Origin: Balanoglossus misakiensis
Lineage: Eukaryota; Hemichordata
Assembly (NCBI GenBank): GCA_040954595.2
Contig: CM082579.2
Location: 13,640,001-13,704,000 of the forward strand
DNA length: 64,000 nucleotides
Reading direction: 5' to 3'
This document shows positions 22,106 to 32,199 of the stretch, piece by piece. The translations under genes and the position numbers were made by a program. Every line of letters begins with the position of its first letter. Positions within the stretch are counted from its first letter, which is position 1. The notes beneath the pieces are model-generated. The model was not told the DNA's origin. It saw nothing but the letters and a program-made list of their open reading frames with translations, and did no database searches.

Positions 22106-22169
22106 GGTCTCGAACCAACATCAGTTAACACCTTCAGGTAAAAGGCTAGCCTTCCTGAACCATTCGCCA
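22106..22169 (-). promoter_or_regulatory. Pol III-like A box and B box in each array unit
   Basis: On the minus strand TGGCGAATGG (A box-like) is followed 53 bases later by GGTTCGAGACC, an exact match to the B box consensus GGTTCGANNCC, then by a T-run terminator. The B box recurs at 22617-22627, 23104-23114, 23633-23643, 24133-24143, 24637-24647 and 26720-26730. The spacing suits a tRNA with a long variable arm or a tRNA-derived SINE head. The segment does not fold as a good tRNA (no acceptor stem pairing), so it is a tRNA-derived relic rather than a tRNA gene. Confidence 0.6.
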
Positions 22170-22233
22170 TCACGATGCGTACTCGAAAAAGTCGGAAATT
22201 TTCCGCACTATATTGCAGCATAACTCCAATGAT

Positions 22234-22262
22234 CTTATTTGCACCGCAGCGGTGCAAATAAG
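22234..22262. repeat. 29 bp palindrome in array units
   Basis: Perfect inverted repeat with core GCACCGC-A-GCGGTGC and flanks TTATTT/AAATAA. It recurs at 22735-22763, 23232-23260, 23761-23789 and, decayed, at about 24261-24290. A second truncated copy at 23267-23290 accounts for the 527 bp unit. Confidence 0.9.
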
Positions 22263-24686
22263 AGTTCCCTGCACCGCAACGTTCTGACCGTTCTTTATTC
22301 ACTCCTCGGCGACAAAAACGTTTTATTACGGCCTAAATAACGACTTTTTCGTTCCTTGGTTGGTCATTCGGACGGAAAGACACGGTTTTAGCGAGTTTAT
22401 CTTTCTCTCTCCTGAGCACTCCGTATTCAGACATGCCCAAGTGAAGCGCGACAAAAATATGACCATGTTTCCCTGCATATTTTATTTACCTGACAGATAA
22501 AAACGCAGCGTTGATATTGAAATGAATTGGCTTTATGAAAATGATAAAAATTACACTGATAATGTCGTTAAAAATTCTCACAAAAAAAAAAAATAGAAAA
22601 AAAAGTGGTCTCGAACCAACATCAGTTAACACCTTCAGGTAAAAGGCTAGCCTTCCTGAACCATTCGCCATCACGATGCGTACTCGAAAAAGTCGGAAAT
22701 TTTCCGCACTATATTGCAGCATGACTCCAATGATCTTATTTGCACCGCAGCGGTGCAAATAAGAGTTCCCTGCACCGCAACGTTCTGACCGTTCTTTATT
22801 CACTCCTCGGCGACAAAAACGTTTTATTACGGCCTAAATAACGACTTTTTCGTTCCTTGGTTGGTCATTCGGACGGAAAGACACGGTTTTAGCGAGTTTA
22901 TCTTTCTATCTCCTGAGCACTCCGTATTCAGACATGCCCAAGTGAAGCGCGACAAAAATATGACCATGTTTCCCTGCATATTTTATTTACCTGACAGATA
23001 AAAACGCAGCGTTGATATTGAAATGAATTGGCTTTATGAAAATGATAAAAATTACACTGATAATGTCGTTAAAAATTCTCACAAAAAAAAGAAATAAAAA
23101 AGTGGTCTCGAACCAACATCAGTTGACACCTTCAGGTAAAAGGGTAGCCTTCCTGAACCATTCGCCATCACGATGTGTACTCGAAAAAGTCGGAAATTTT
23201 CCGCACTATATTGCAGCATGACTCCAATGATCTTATTTGCACCGCAGCGGTGCAAATAAGAGTTCCCTGCACCGCAGCGGTGCAAATAAGAGTTACCTGC
23301 ACCGCAACGATCTGACTGTTCTTTATTCACTCCTCGGCGACAAAAACGTTTTATTACGGCCTAAATAACGACTTATTCGCTCCTTGGTTGGTCATTCGGA
23401 CGGAAAGACATAATTTTAGCGAGTTTATCTTTCTCTCTCCTGAGCACTCCGTATTCAGACTTGCCAAAGTGAAGCGCGACAAAAATATGACCATGTTTCC
23501 CTGCATGTTTTATTTACCCGACAGATAAAAACGCAGCGTTGATATTGAAATGAATTGGCTTTATGAAAATGATAAAAATTACAATAATAATGTCGTTAAA
23601 AATTCTCACAAAAAAAAATAAAATAAAAAAGTGGTCTCGAACCAACATCAGTTGACACCTTCAGGTAAAAGGGTAGCCTTCCTGAACCATTCGCCATCAC
23701 GATGCGTACTCGAAAAAGTCGGAAATTTTCCGCACTATATTGCAGCATAACTCCAATGATCTTATTTGCACCGCAGCGGTGCAAATAAGAGTTCCCTGCA
23801 CCGCAACGTTCTGACCGTTCTTTATTCACTCCTCGGCGACAAAAGCGTTTTATTACAGCCTAAATAACGACTTTTTCGCTCCTTGGTTGGTCATGCGGAC
23901 GGAAAGACACAGTTTTAGCGAGTTTATCTTTCTCTCTCCTGAGCACTCCGTATTCAGACTTGCCAAAGTGAACCGTGACAAAAATATGACCATGTTTCCC
24001 TGCATGTTTCTTTTACCCGACAGATAAAAAACGCAGCGTTGATATTGAAATGAATTGGCTTTATGAAAATGATAAAAATTACACTGATAATGTCGTTAAA
24101 AATTCTCACAAAAAAAAAATAGAAAAAAAAGTGGTCTCGAACCAACATCAGTTAACACCTTCAGGTAAAAGGCTAGCCTTCCTGAACCATTCGGCATTAC
24201 GATGTGTACTCGAAAAAGTCGGAAATTTTCCGCACTATATTGCAGCATAACTCCAATGATCTAATTTGCACCGCAGCGGTGCAAAATAAGAGTCCCCTGC
24301 ACCGCAACGATCTGACCGTTCTTTATTCACTCCTCGGCGTCAAAAACGTTTTATTACGGCCTAAATAACGACTTTTTCGTTCCTTGGTTGGTCATTCAGT
24401 CGGCAAGACACGGTTTTAGCGAGTTTATCTTTCTCTCTTCTGAGCACTCCGTATTCAGACTTGCCCAAGTGAACTGCGACAAAAAATGACCAAGTTTCCG
24501 TGCATATTTCTTATACCCGACAGATAAAAAACGCAGCGTAGATATTGAAATGAATTGGATTTATGAAAATGATAAAAATTAAAATGATAATGTCGTTAAA
24601 CGTTCTCACAAAAAAAAAAGAAATAGAATAAAAAGTGGTCTCGAACCAACATCAGTTGACACCTTCAGGTAAAAGGCTAGCCTTAC

Positions 24687-26670
24687 TTTTGTTTTATCTT
24701 TTATTAAAAAGGACAGGCCCACTGGCTTGCCCTGTTAAAAGTAGATTGTACATTACAAGTAGCTTGTAATTACAGTGAAAGATTCATATTAAATAAATTC
24801 CATAAATTTTCAACATGTTACACTACTATTGCAAATCATTACATTATTGATGAAAAAACATTCACCGGAATGAATGCATGTGTAATCAAATCATTCAACA
24901 TAAACAATCTTTAAATTCACAATATTGCATTACAGTATTCCATCATTTATGTAAGTCCTATACTCCAATCTGTCATGGAATTGTGACATACAATTTAATT
25001 ACAGGAACAATTACCAGTAAAAAAGATGGTATGTAACACCAGAGGGCGCCAGGTTCAACTGAAGGTGACAACATAGACAAAAAGACTGTTTAAAAATTTA
25101 AGGTAAAGTCAAAATCTTTTACCGTTACAAGTACATTGTTTTGTGCAAAGATGCTTTCAAATAGCGCAACATCATCACTTGCTTTGCACCTGTTATATTC
25201 AAAAGTGATTTTCTGTTTTAATTTGTACTTAAAGAACTTGATCAAGTCGATTTTCCGAGTACAACGCTTGTATGCTAATCTTCTACTATGAATTGTATAA
25301 CGTGAAAGTGACAATAAAATATTGATCAGCGTGTACTCGTACTTGTCATCATTGACAGGATAACCAAATAACATCATTAGAATTCTATATGTTGGGTTAA
25401 ACTTATTTTCATTACTGGCACTGTAGATATACTCAAAAACAAGTTGCCACAAGGATTGAACTGCCTGGCAGCACACAAACAAATGATACACGTCTTCGAG
25501 AAAAAATGTGCAGAAGTCACAAGTCGGACTGAGGATTTTGCCTGCTTTATAAAGACGAAGATTACTAAAAACAGCGTTGTGACAAATGAGATAATCCAGA
25601 TCACCCAGGTAATTATCCTTGAAATGTGTGTAAACGATTGGCCAAACTTTACTAAAATCAAAGTTTGGCAGGTGGAAGAGCCAATACTGAACACCCGTGG
25701 GCACTGTTTTTCTCAGATGCCGAGCTATTGTAGTAATGTGTCTAACCTTAAGAGAATGGAAAGGAACACGTTGATCATGAGCATTAACAATAAAAAGAGA
25801 CGGGTTTTTGTCCACTTTGTTATAATCTTTGTAATTACCCTGCAGAATATCATGCCACTTTTGAGGAATTGAATTGAGGATAATATGGTACAGCTTCTCA
25901 ACAGTATTGCTTGTGGGAGTGTCAGGATGGGCCAATGAAACCACGTCACCAATTGCATCAACAGGTAGGAACCCAGGAATGACCATTGTATAACAAATCC
26001 CTGATTTTGACAATGCCAGCTGAACTGAAAAGCTTTATAATCGGCAGGGGGCGCCCTTCAACACTTGTAATGAATGGGTTATGAAAAATGGGTTCATTGA
26101 TAATTTCATCGTAGGAAACTGGTTGTGCACGAAAATATTTGAAAAGATGCGACCAAGACTGAAACAATTCCCTGTAGAATGTAAAACACTGACGTAAGTT
26201 GGTAGGATAAAGTAACATTTTAAAAGTGTCAACACCACAATTGAGATCGAAATACTTATTTAAGTTGTAGGTGAAAAACAGCTTGAATTTGTGAACATAA
26301 TCTTTATCCAGCAATTTACACAACCACTTGAGACGAAGTGCATGCACTTTGTCTTGAATATTTGTGACTTTAAGTCCCCCAACTTGAATGTCGGAAGTGA
26401 TGATATCATATTTCACCCTGTGATGACCTTTGCTCCAGAAGAAATTACAGATGTGCTCATTCAAAATTTGTATGTGTTGCTGAGGCAACGAAACAACAGA
26501 TGCCCGGTACCACAGAGTAGACGTAACAAGGGAGTTGATAATGAGGGTTTTCCCTTTGTAGGACAATTTACGAAATGACCAAGATTTCAGAATTCTACAG
26601 ATTTTTGGAATGCGCTGAGCCCAATTGAAATCATCAGCAACTGATTTTTCATGACTCAACATGACACCAA
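24687..26670 (-). mobile_element. 5'-truncated Tx1/L1-like LINE inserted in the array
   Basis: It interrupts an array unit: about 95 bases of unit sequence before it (24590-24686) are repeated after it (26671-26770). The 3' end on the minus strand is A-rich with AATAAA-like words near 24700. Only the region downstream of the RT active site survives, the usual 5' truncation of LINEs. It lies in the same array as the Pol III-like boxes. Confidence 0.85.
25090..26662 (-). pseudogene. LINE ORF2 C-terminal region
   Basis: It encodes the post-RT part of a LINE polymerase. The frame 26662-25958 begins right after the RT palm (SWSFRKLSYKGKTLIIN, ICNFFWSKGHHRVKYD, VGGLKVTNIQDK), a pattern typical of Tx1/L1-type ORF2. 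The frame 26013-25090 carries the C-terminal cysteine/histidine motif CDFCTFFLEDVYHLFVCC and a basic tail. A one-base frameshift at about 25985 separates them. No endonuclease or catalytic YxDD is present, so it is a dead copy. Confidence 0.85.
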
Positions 26671-26843
26671 GATGATGTCTTTAAAAGTTCTCAAGAAAAA
26701 AAAGAAATATGAAAAAAGTGGTCTCGAACCAACATCAGTTGACACCTTCAGGTAAAAGGCCAGCCTTCCTGAACCATTCGCCATCACGGTGTGTACTCGA
26801 AAAAGTCAGAAATTTCCCGCACTATATTGCAGCATAACTCCAA
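26671..26843. repeat. Detached piece of the 500 bp array unit
   Basis: It matches the array unit from the A-rich stretch through the B box, the A box and CACTATATTGCAGCATAACTCC, then stops abruptly at 26843 where LINE sequence begins. It is more diverged than the units at 22-24.7 kb. Confidence 0.9.
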
Positions 26844-28646
26844 TGAAGTAAACAAATAAACACAGGTCAGTTGAATGTTCTCGCTTGAAACCAAATTGTA
26901 AATAATGAGAGGTAAGAAACTCCTCACAACGAGAAAGTAAAATATGCTCAAAAACTTAAGAGAAAACAGTTGCTAGTGCTATCGGCCGGTAGTTACTGGC
27001 ATCACTACAAAGCTTAGTTTTATCCTTAATAATTGGAACTAAAATAACTTTGATAGCCTCAGTTGGCAGGTAACCATGAACAATCATAGGATTAATACTA
27101 CAAGTCAAAATGGGTAAAATAGAGGAGTCTGAGAATTTGAGGTGCTCAGCTGAAATATTGTCAATGCCAGCTGTCTTGTCGTCAGGTAACTTATGTATAG
27201 CAGAAATTACTTCGTCTTCAGAAACATACATATCAGAAGAATAGTTAACATACTTCATTTTCTCCTCGATGTCATTTTTACCAGTCTGAGCCTGGACAGA
27301 ATTCAAAATATCACTGAAATGCTTGTGCCACATAATTGCAATTTCACTCTCACCAGTTGCTCCACCTACAGTGTCAGAAAGTGGCGTTTTTCTGCTAGTT
27401 TGCTTTCTGACTTCCTTCCAGAAGTCGTTCTGTTTGTGGCAGCGTAAATTGTCAGCCATCTTGTCAGCCCTATTTTGAATCTCAATCTTTTTACAAGCAC
27501 GTAAAGCATACTTAAAACGAGCTCTGGAAGATTTCATGGTTTCAAAAAGCGGGCCTTGTTTAGGTTTACCCCCATTAACCCATAATAAAAACATGGAACG
27601 GGCATAGTCGTGACTTTCTTTTACAAAATCGTTCCAGCCAGGTACAACATGAACTTTCTGGTGAAACTTACGCCTAATGGTATCTTTTGCAGCACAATTC
27701 AATGCATCCACAATACTACTATAACAAGTATCAATTGCCTGTAAATGCGAAGGGTCTGTACAGTTCACACTAGTGCAGAATAACTCTTCGGATAAATTAA
27801 TCTTATCAATCTTGGCTTTGGTACAACGGGTGTAGGCGGATATATTCTGCTGTGACAATTTTTTCCAATCAACTCGAAAATTACATTGCTTGAAGGAACT
27901 ACTGCTGAAGCTTTCATCAGCAGAAGTGTTGAAATGAACCTCTATTGAAACAGGAATATGGTCGGAGTCAACAACATTGCAAAGACTCGAAATTGAAAGA
28001 ACATTGCTATGAGAAACTTCAGTGGTAACACAGTGGTCAATCCATGAAGTACTGCCATGAGCATCGCTAATCTAAGTAAACGTACCAGAATCCCTGCCTA
28101 GCAGCTCAACATCAGAAACGATGTAACCAAATTGCTCACAATGCTCCATCAACTCACGACCAAAGCCTGTATCAGTAGTTACATCAGCATTCCAGTCACC
28201 AATAAAAAAGACATTCCCAGTGTTAATATCAGAAACAATGGAATTGATTTTCGCCAAGTACTCACTGAACACTTCAAAATTATCATTAGTATTGGTGGGC
28301 AAATAACAGTTTACAATAACAAGTTTGTCAGTATCATTTTCTAAAACTAAACCAAGCAAGCGACTATCAGCAAACTCAACAATACTGGCAAGTTTGCCAA
28401 GCGATCTACGCCAAAGAATTGCAACCCCCCCGTACGGTCTACCAATACGGAGTTCAGACGAATCAAAAGCAGATACTCCGAATGACATAAAATCCGTAAA
28501 ATTGACATCTCTTCCTTAGCAAGCCAGTGTTCTTGTAAAAGACAAATATCATGGGTTTCACACAATTCATACACAGAATGAAAGCTTGATTTCACAGAGC
28601 GACAGTTAAATGACACAATCCGTAAACTATTTTTGCGTTCTGTCAT
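26844..28646 (-). pseudogene. LINE ORF2: endonuclease and RT start
   Basis: The APE endonuclease is nearly complete: SFNCRSVK, LQEHW, RPYGGVAILW, FFIGDWNADV, and DSDHIPVSIE just after a stop at 28072. A frameshift at about 28495 and the stop at 28072 break it. The RT region is open from 27858 to 26956 with DDKTAGIDNISAEHL and NYRPIALATVFS, then a TAA. Recognisable RT (QFGFKREHSTD) continues to 26843 and is cut off there, before the catalytic motif. Clade CR1-like is inferred from these motifs. Confidence 0.83.
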
Positions 28647-28936
28647 GGCGTCTGAGATTTATAGTATTTTCTTACAAGAGTATCCTGAGGCCAATTTACA
28701 GGATCAAGGGCAACTCTAATGTCTACATCAGATAATTCAACCATAAAAGAAGCATACGTATCATACTTTTTTTTCAGTTTTGTACAGTTCACACCTACAT
28801 CAAATTTGTCCGCAGCATAGCGCTCAACATTTTCACATGTTGTTGCTGGATTCAGCCGGGACACGAAAAGTGTACATACACGCCGCGGTCTTGCGCCTTG
28901 AAGGCCAGCTGTAGTACTCAGCGCAGTTCCAATCAC
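28643..28936 (-). pseudogene. LINE ORF1 C-terminal part
   Basis: RRVCTLFVSRLNPATTCENV and later residues have the look of the RNA-binding ORF1 C-terminus of CR1-like LINEs. The upstream frame continues to about 29000 before a stop. The TGA stop overlaps the ATG of ORF2 (ATGA), a reinitiation arrangement. No earlier ORF1 domains remain. Confidence 0.65.
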
Positions 28937-29340
28937 AGGCTGGGTTCTCTTAAGAGGGATCTGGGGGTGAAAGGCTTGACAGAGCCTTTTGCTGAGGATC
29001 TAGACAGGGATTCAAGACTGAGAAAAAAACCCAGAAAAGGCCCTCTGCTATAAACATGTTTTTGTGGTCCATGTGTGTCACTAGTGTGGGTATAGCCCTG
29101 ACATTGTTCCTAAATCACCAGTGGCAATATTGTGGCGTTGATGAGTTTTTTTTCGATCACTATAGCCGAGATGGTTTGGCCAGGCAAGGCTAGACTTGGC
29201 CTGGGTTTCGCGGTTTCCCTATGTATGATCAGCCATGCACACATCTACATACTGGTATGTGTGTCACTAAGATATATGCACAATTTCATTTGAATAAATG
29301 TCTCAAAACATAAGTATTTTTCCCCATTGTTTATTCACAG

Positions 29341-30717
29341 ATGTTCCAAATCGAGAGTACCCTACCAGATTCAGATGACGTCATTGTTCTTGATCCCCAA
29401 TGGTTATGTTCTAGAATATTCGGTCCCATGCTGGCTCCTGAAATATTTGAGCAGTTTGCAAACCGCTTGCCGCGGAAGTCCTTACATATGAGAAGCGAAA
29501 TTGAGGAAGTTTTCCATGGTCTGGCAGATATTGATTTGCTGATAAATCTTCTCAAAGAGTTTGCCCTTCTCTACGAGGTCATTTCTGAATCCAATACTGT
29601 AACTGGGTATGTAATACCTGAGTTGTTGGACACAGATATGCCTGCAAATCAGTGGAAACAGGATGCTACTAAGAAGATTTACAATGGTAGACGGTTCCAA
29701 TGCAGAGATGATGCTGATAGTTTCTCGCCAGGATTTTCCCCCCGACTTAACGCCCGAATAGAACGCCATTTCCGAAAGATCAACCGACGGACAAGTGGTA
29801 TATGGAAAAATGGCATCAAAGTGTGTCACAATGCAGAAGGCTTGGTGTATATGACAAAAGGTTGGAGAGCTATCCATGTTTGTGTTAGAGCAGAGAAAGA
29901 AGAGGAAATCGGCGAATGCTACAAATTATTAGAGACAATAACTGATATTGTCTATGAAGTGTTAGAGATCTGCTGTCCTGGTACAAGACTTGACATCCAC
30001 GTGTTGAGTTCAGATTCTCTTCGAATCCATCGCAACCCTGAAGATGTCACATTCTATACATTGAAGCAAATTCGGGAAGCAGAAGAGAGGAATGAGAAGG
30101 TGTACAACGAGGAGATGGTGATTTCAGAAGCAGCTACTGACTTTCTTTGTGCTGGGTATGATACAACCATCCTCCGACACAGTGGATATGAAAGTGATGT
30201 CAAGTGGATGCTGAAGGATGCCCTCAAGATATTTTCTAATATCATGGATATCATCCATTTATCCGGCAATGACTACAGGGCTATGGCAGACTTGATGGGG
30301 ATCCCTCGCATGGAGGTGGATTCATGGCAATACAGTGCATCGATTCAATCCCACACACAACATGCTTTATCTGTTTGGTCCAAGGGCTGTGGAGGACAAC
30401 AACGTGCAGGCCAACAGCCAACTGCAGATAAGAAATTCTGTAAGAGCAATTTTTCCAACCTGGTTAAAATTTTTGAGCAAGAAAGTTGTGATGTCTACGC
30501 TGCCAGAGAAGAAATACATGAGATGTTCCGAAAACTTGGTGTGTCAGCTGATCATCATGATGTTGAAGGTGACATGGCTAATCTACATCTTAAGATGATG
30601 ACATCAACATCTCTGAAGCAGACCATTGTGACGTCAGTATATCAATTTCTGATTAGTATGGCAAACGATGGCAGTATTTCCATGGAACTTGTTGCAATGT
30701 CTGAGAAATTTAACTGA
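29341..30717 (+). CDS. Terminal exon of a DAPK/ROCO-like death-domain gene
   Basis: The exon follows a clear acceptor (TTTATTCACAG at 29330-29340) and is open for 458 codons. Residues 1-270 resemble the COR region of death-associated protein kinase 1 (VIVLDPQWLCSRIFGPML at the start; CPGTRLDIHVLSSDSLRIH later). The C-terminal 150 residues resemble a death domain (NDYRAMADLMGI, HALSVWSKG, EIHEMFRKLG) with an unusual insertion of about 35 residues in its middle. Such proteins act in death signalling and as Roc GTPase scaffolds. Kinase, ankyrin and Roc exons are not in the window. The frame is intact and looks like a live gene. Paralogue identity is unknown. Confidence 0.75.
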   Translation: MFQIESTLPDSDDVIVLDPQWLCSRIFGPMLAPEIFEQFANRLPRKSLHMRSEIEEVFHGLADIDLLINLLKEFALLYEVISESNTVTGYVIPELLDTDMPANQWKQDATKKIYNGRRFQCRDDADSFSPGFSPRLNARIERHFRKINRRTSGIWKNGIKVCHNAEGLVYMTKGWRAIHVCVRAEKEEEIGECYKLLETITDIVYEVLEICCPGTRLDIHVLSSDSLRIHRNPEDVTFYTLKQIREAEERNEKVYNEEMVISEAATDFLCAGYDTTILRHSGYESDVKWMLKDALKIFSNIMDIIHLSGNDYRAMADLMGIPRMEVDSWQYSASIQSHTQHALSVWSKGCGGQQRAGQQPTADKKFCKSNFSNLVKIFEQESCDVYAAREEIHEMFRKLGVSADHHDVEGDMANLHLKMMTSTSLKQTIVTSVYQFLISMANDGSISMELVAMSEKFN

Positions 30718-31994
30718 GTAACGTAATGTGTGTGTGCAAGGAAAAGGTTCCGTACACACATACTGTTATAAGCCCTGCAGAGAAATCAAAGCCAATACAC
30801 CAAACCACCCTCCACCATTACTGTCTTCTCAATAACCAGGCTGTACAACGAGGAGATGGTGATTGCAGAAACAGCTACCAACAGGTGACACAACTAAAGA
30901 TAAATGAATGGAATCTGTGGCATAGATCTAGCATGAGATAACAGAAAGTGAATTACCCAAATACAGTACAAGACCATCCTGCAGATACTGACCTATTTGA
31001 AGTGTATGTAATGGTTAATTACAAATTAAATCACTCTAAGGAACATGATGTCATGTCAGCTTCACAGGATGGAGACACATGCAAATAAAGTGAGTCAATT
31101 ACAATTATGAGAAAGTGACAACTAAGAAATTGTCATGTTGAGTTTACAAACTGCAGCTAATGACATCAATGACCATTATAGCAAAATAAAGTTGATTTTT
31201 TAAAAATTCTAGTGATTTTTGTGATTTGTTGCAACATTTTTTATTCAAATTATTGTTTTCACCAAAAAGCTGTACAGTAATATTTTTAATCCTGATCATC
31301 AATATCTTCAGTAGAAACATTACTTTTGTTTGTTGACAGATTTAGGAAATTCACTCTATGTTTTGCAGATGTTCATTTTGAGCCAAAAAGCTGAAACATA
31401 CATATCCTGTCAGTATACAATGACTCTGATTTGTAAAGCCAAATTAGTTTGTAAAGAGTTAGTTTGTTTCAAATTGCACTAACAATAATTCCAATAACTT
31501 TAAGCAGAAATCTGAAACACTTGTTAAGAACATGTTCACAATGATTTTGTGTAATGTTCTGGACTTCAGTTTTGATGTGTACTATTTCCCAAAAGCAAAT
31601 GACTAACCAAGAATATGCAATTTAAGAGAGGTTGTCATACACTTCTTGCTTTCAATTACATTGAACACACTCTCAACATCTTTTTTCTGTGTACACAAGT
31701 TGTCACTTCAAGATCATTCATATTAGGATTGAGAAACTATTTTCTTAATTTTGAGTTATAAACTAATACAGACATCACCATTCACATTTTGCAGACATGC
31801 TATTTAGGTGGTCGACATATCTTTATATTTTTAGTATTAAAATGTGGGAAGAGTCACTTTGAAAACAGAAAAAAATTTGCTTTCTCAAAAATAAAAATAC
31901 TTCAAATTTTCTCAATACACATTGAATGGTGGCCATCTTGATTTTAAAATTTGAATCAGTTTCGCTTTATCATTCAAAATTATGCCTGTTTAAA
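30718..31994 (+). other. Presumed 3' UTR and flank of the DAPK-like gene
   Basis: AATAAA signals lie at 31084-31089 and 31185-31190. A stretch at about 30841-30878 (TGTACAACGAGGAGATGG) repeats coding sequence from about 30101-30139 with few mismatches. No further coding signal is seen up to the MITE at 31995. Confidence 0.5.
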
Positions 31995-32199
31995 GGATAT
32001 AAGAGTAAAAATCTCGCCAAAATGAATAAACGGTAGAGACCGATTATTCATTTTGACGAGTGTTTTACTCTCGTGTCTACAAGTGGGATGGAAGTTGTGG
32101 GTGGTCGAACGTTGATTCACTATATATCCACAGTCTTGTATCAAACATAATTAACAGAAAAATGGCAGCAAGAGAAAGATTTTGTCCCTTTAAATGTTA
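31995..32199. mobile_element. Palindromic MITE family 1, partial copy
   Basis: Contains the family centre (AATGAATAAACGGTAGAGACC facing its complement) and one full terminal half ending GCAGCAAGAGAAAGATTTTGTCCCTTTAA. The other half is almost entirely missing. The same family occurs at 41733, 50483 and 62265. Confidence 0.8.

Larger units (their letters stand above)
21745..24686. repeat. Tandem array of about 500 bp units
   Basis: The landmark TTCTTTATTCACTCCTCGG (TTAG in the first copy) recurs at 21792, 22292, 22792, 23319, 23818 and 24319, giving spacings of about 500 except one of 527 caused by a duplicated hairpin. Units share nearly all bases. They contain an A-rich stretch, a tRNA-like segment on the minus strand, a GC-rich palindrome and GACGGAAAGACACGG. 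The short minus-strand ORFs in each unit are repeat by-products, not genes. The array is interrupted at 24686 by a LINE and resumes at about 26671. Confidence 0.95.
26844..29000 (-). mobile_element. CR1-like LINE, 3' half missing
   Basis: It contains the end of ORF1, the endonuclease and the first part of RT on the minus strand, then ends at an array-unit junction at 26843 before the RT active site. This is the reverse of normal LINE 5' truncation. It implies a deletion or recombination with the array. The 5' limit near 29000 is approximate. Confidence 0.8.

Noticed and set aside
22106-22180. Functional tRNA gene
   Set aside because: A and B boxes are present, but the bases before the A box and after the B box do not pair as an acceptor stem. 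The anticodon region is a different hairpin (TTCAGG with CCTGAA).
21745-24690. CRISPR-like or protein-coding interpretation of the repeated array
   Set aside because: Units are 500 bp and nearly identical throughout, with no short repeat/spacer pattern. The 60-105 codon minus-strand ORFs recur only because the DNA repeats.
24687-29000. One single LINE spanning both halves
   Set aside because: An array-unit piece with its own B box separates them, and the RT regions do not form one continuous polymerase. The 3' part looks Tx1/L1-like and the 5' part CR1-like.
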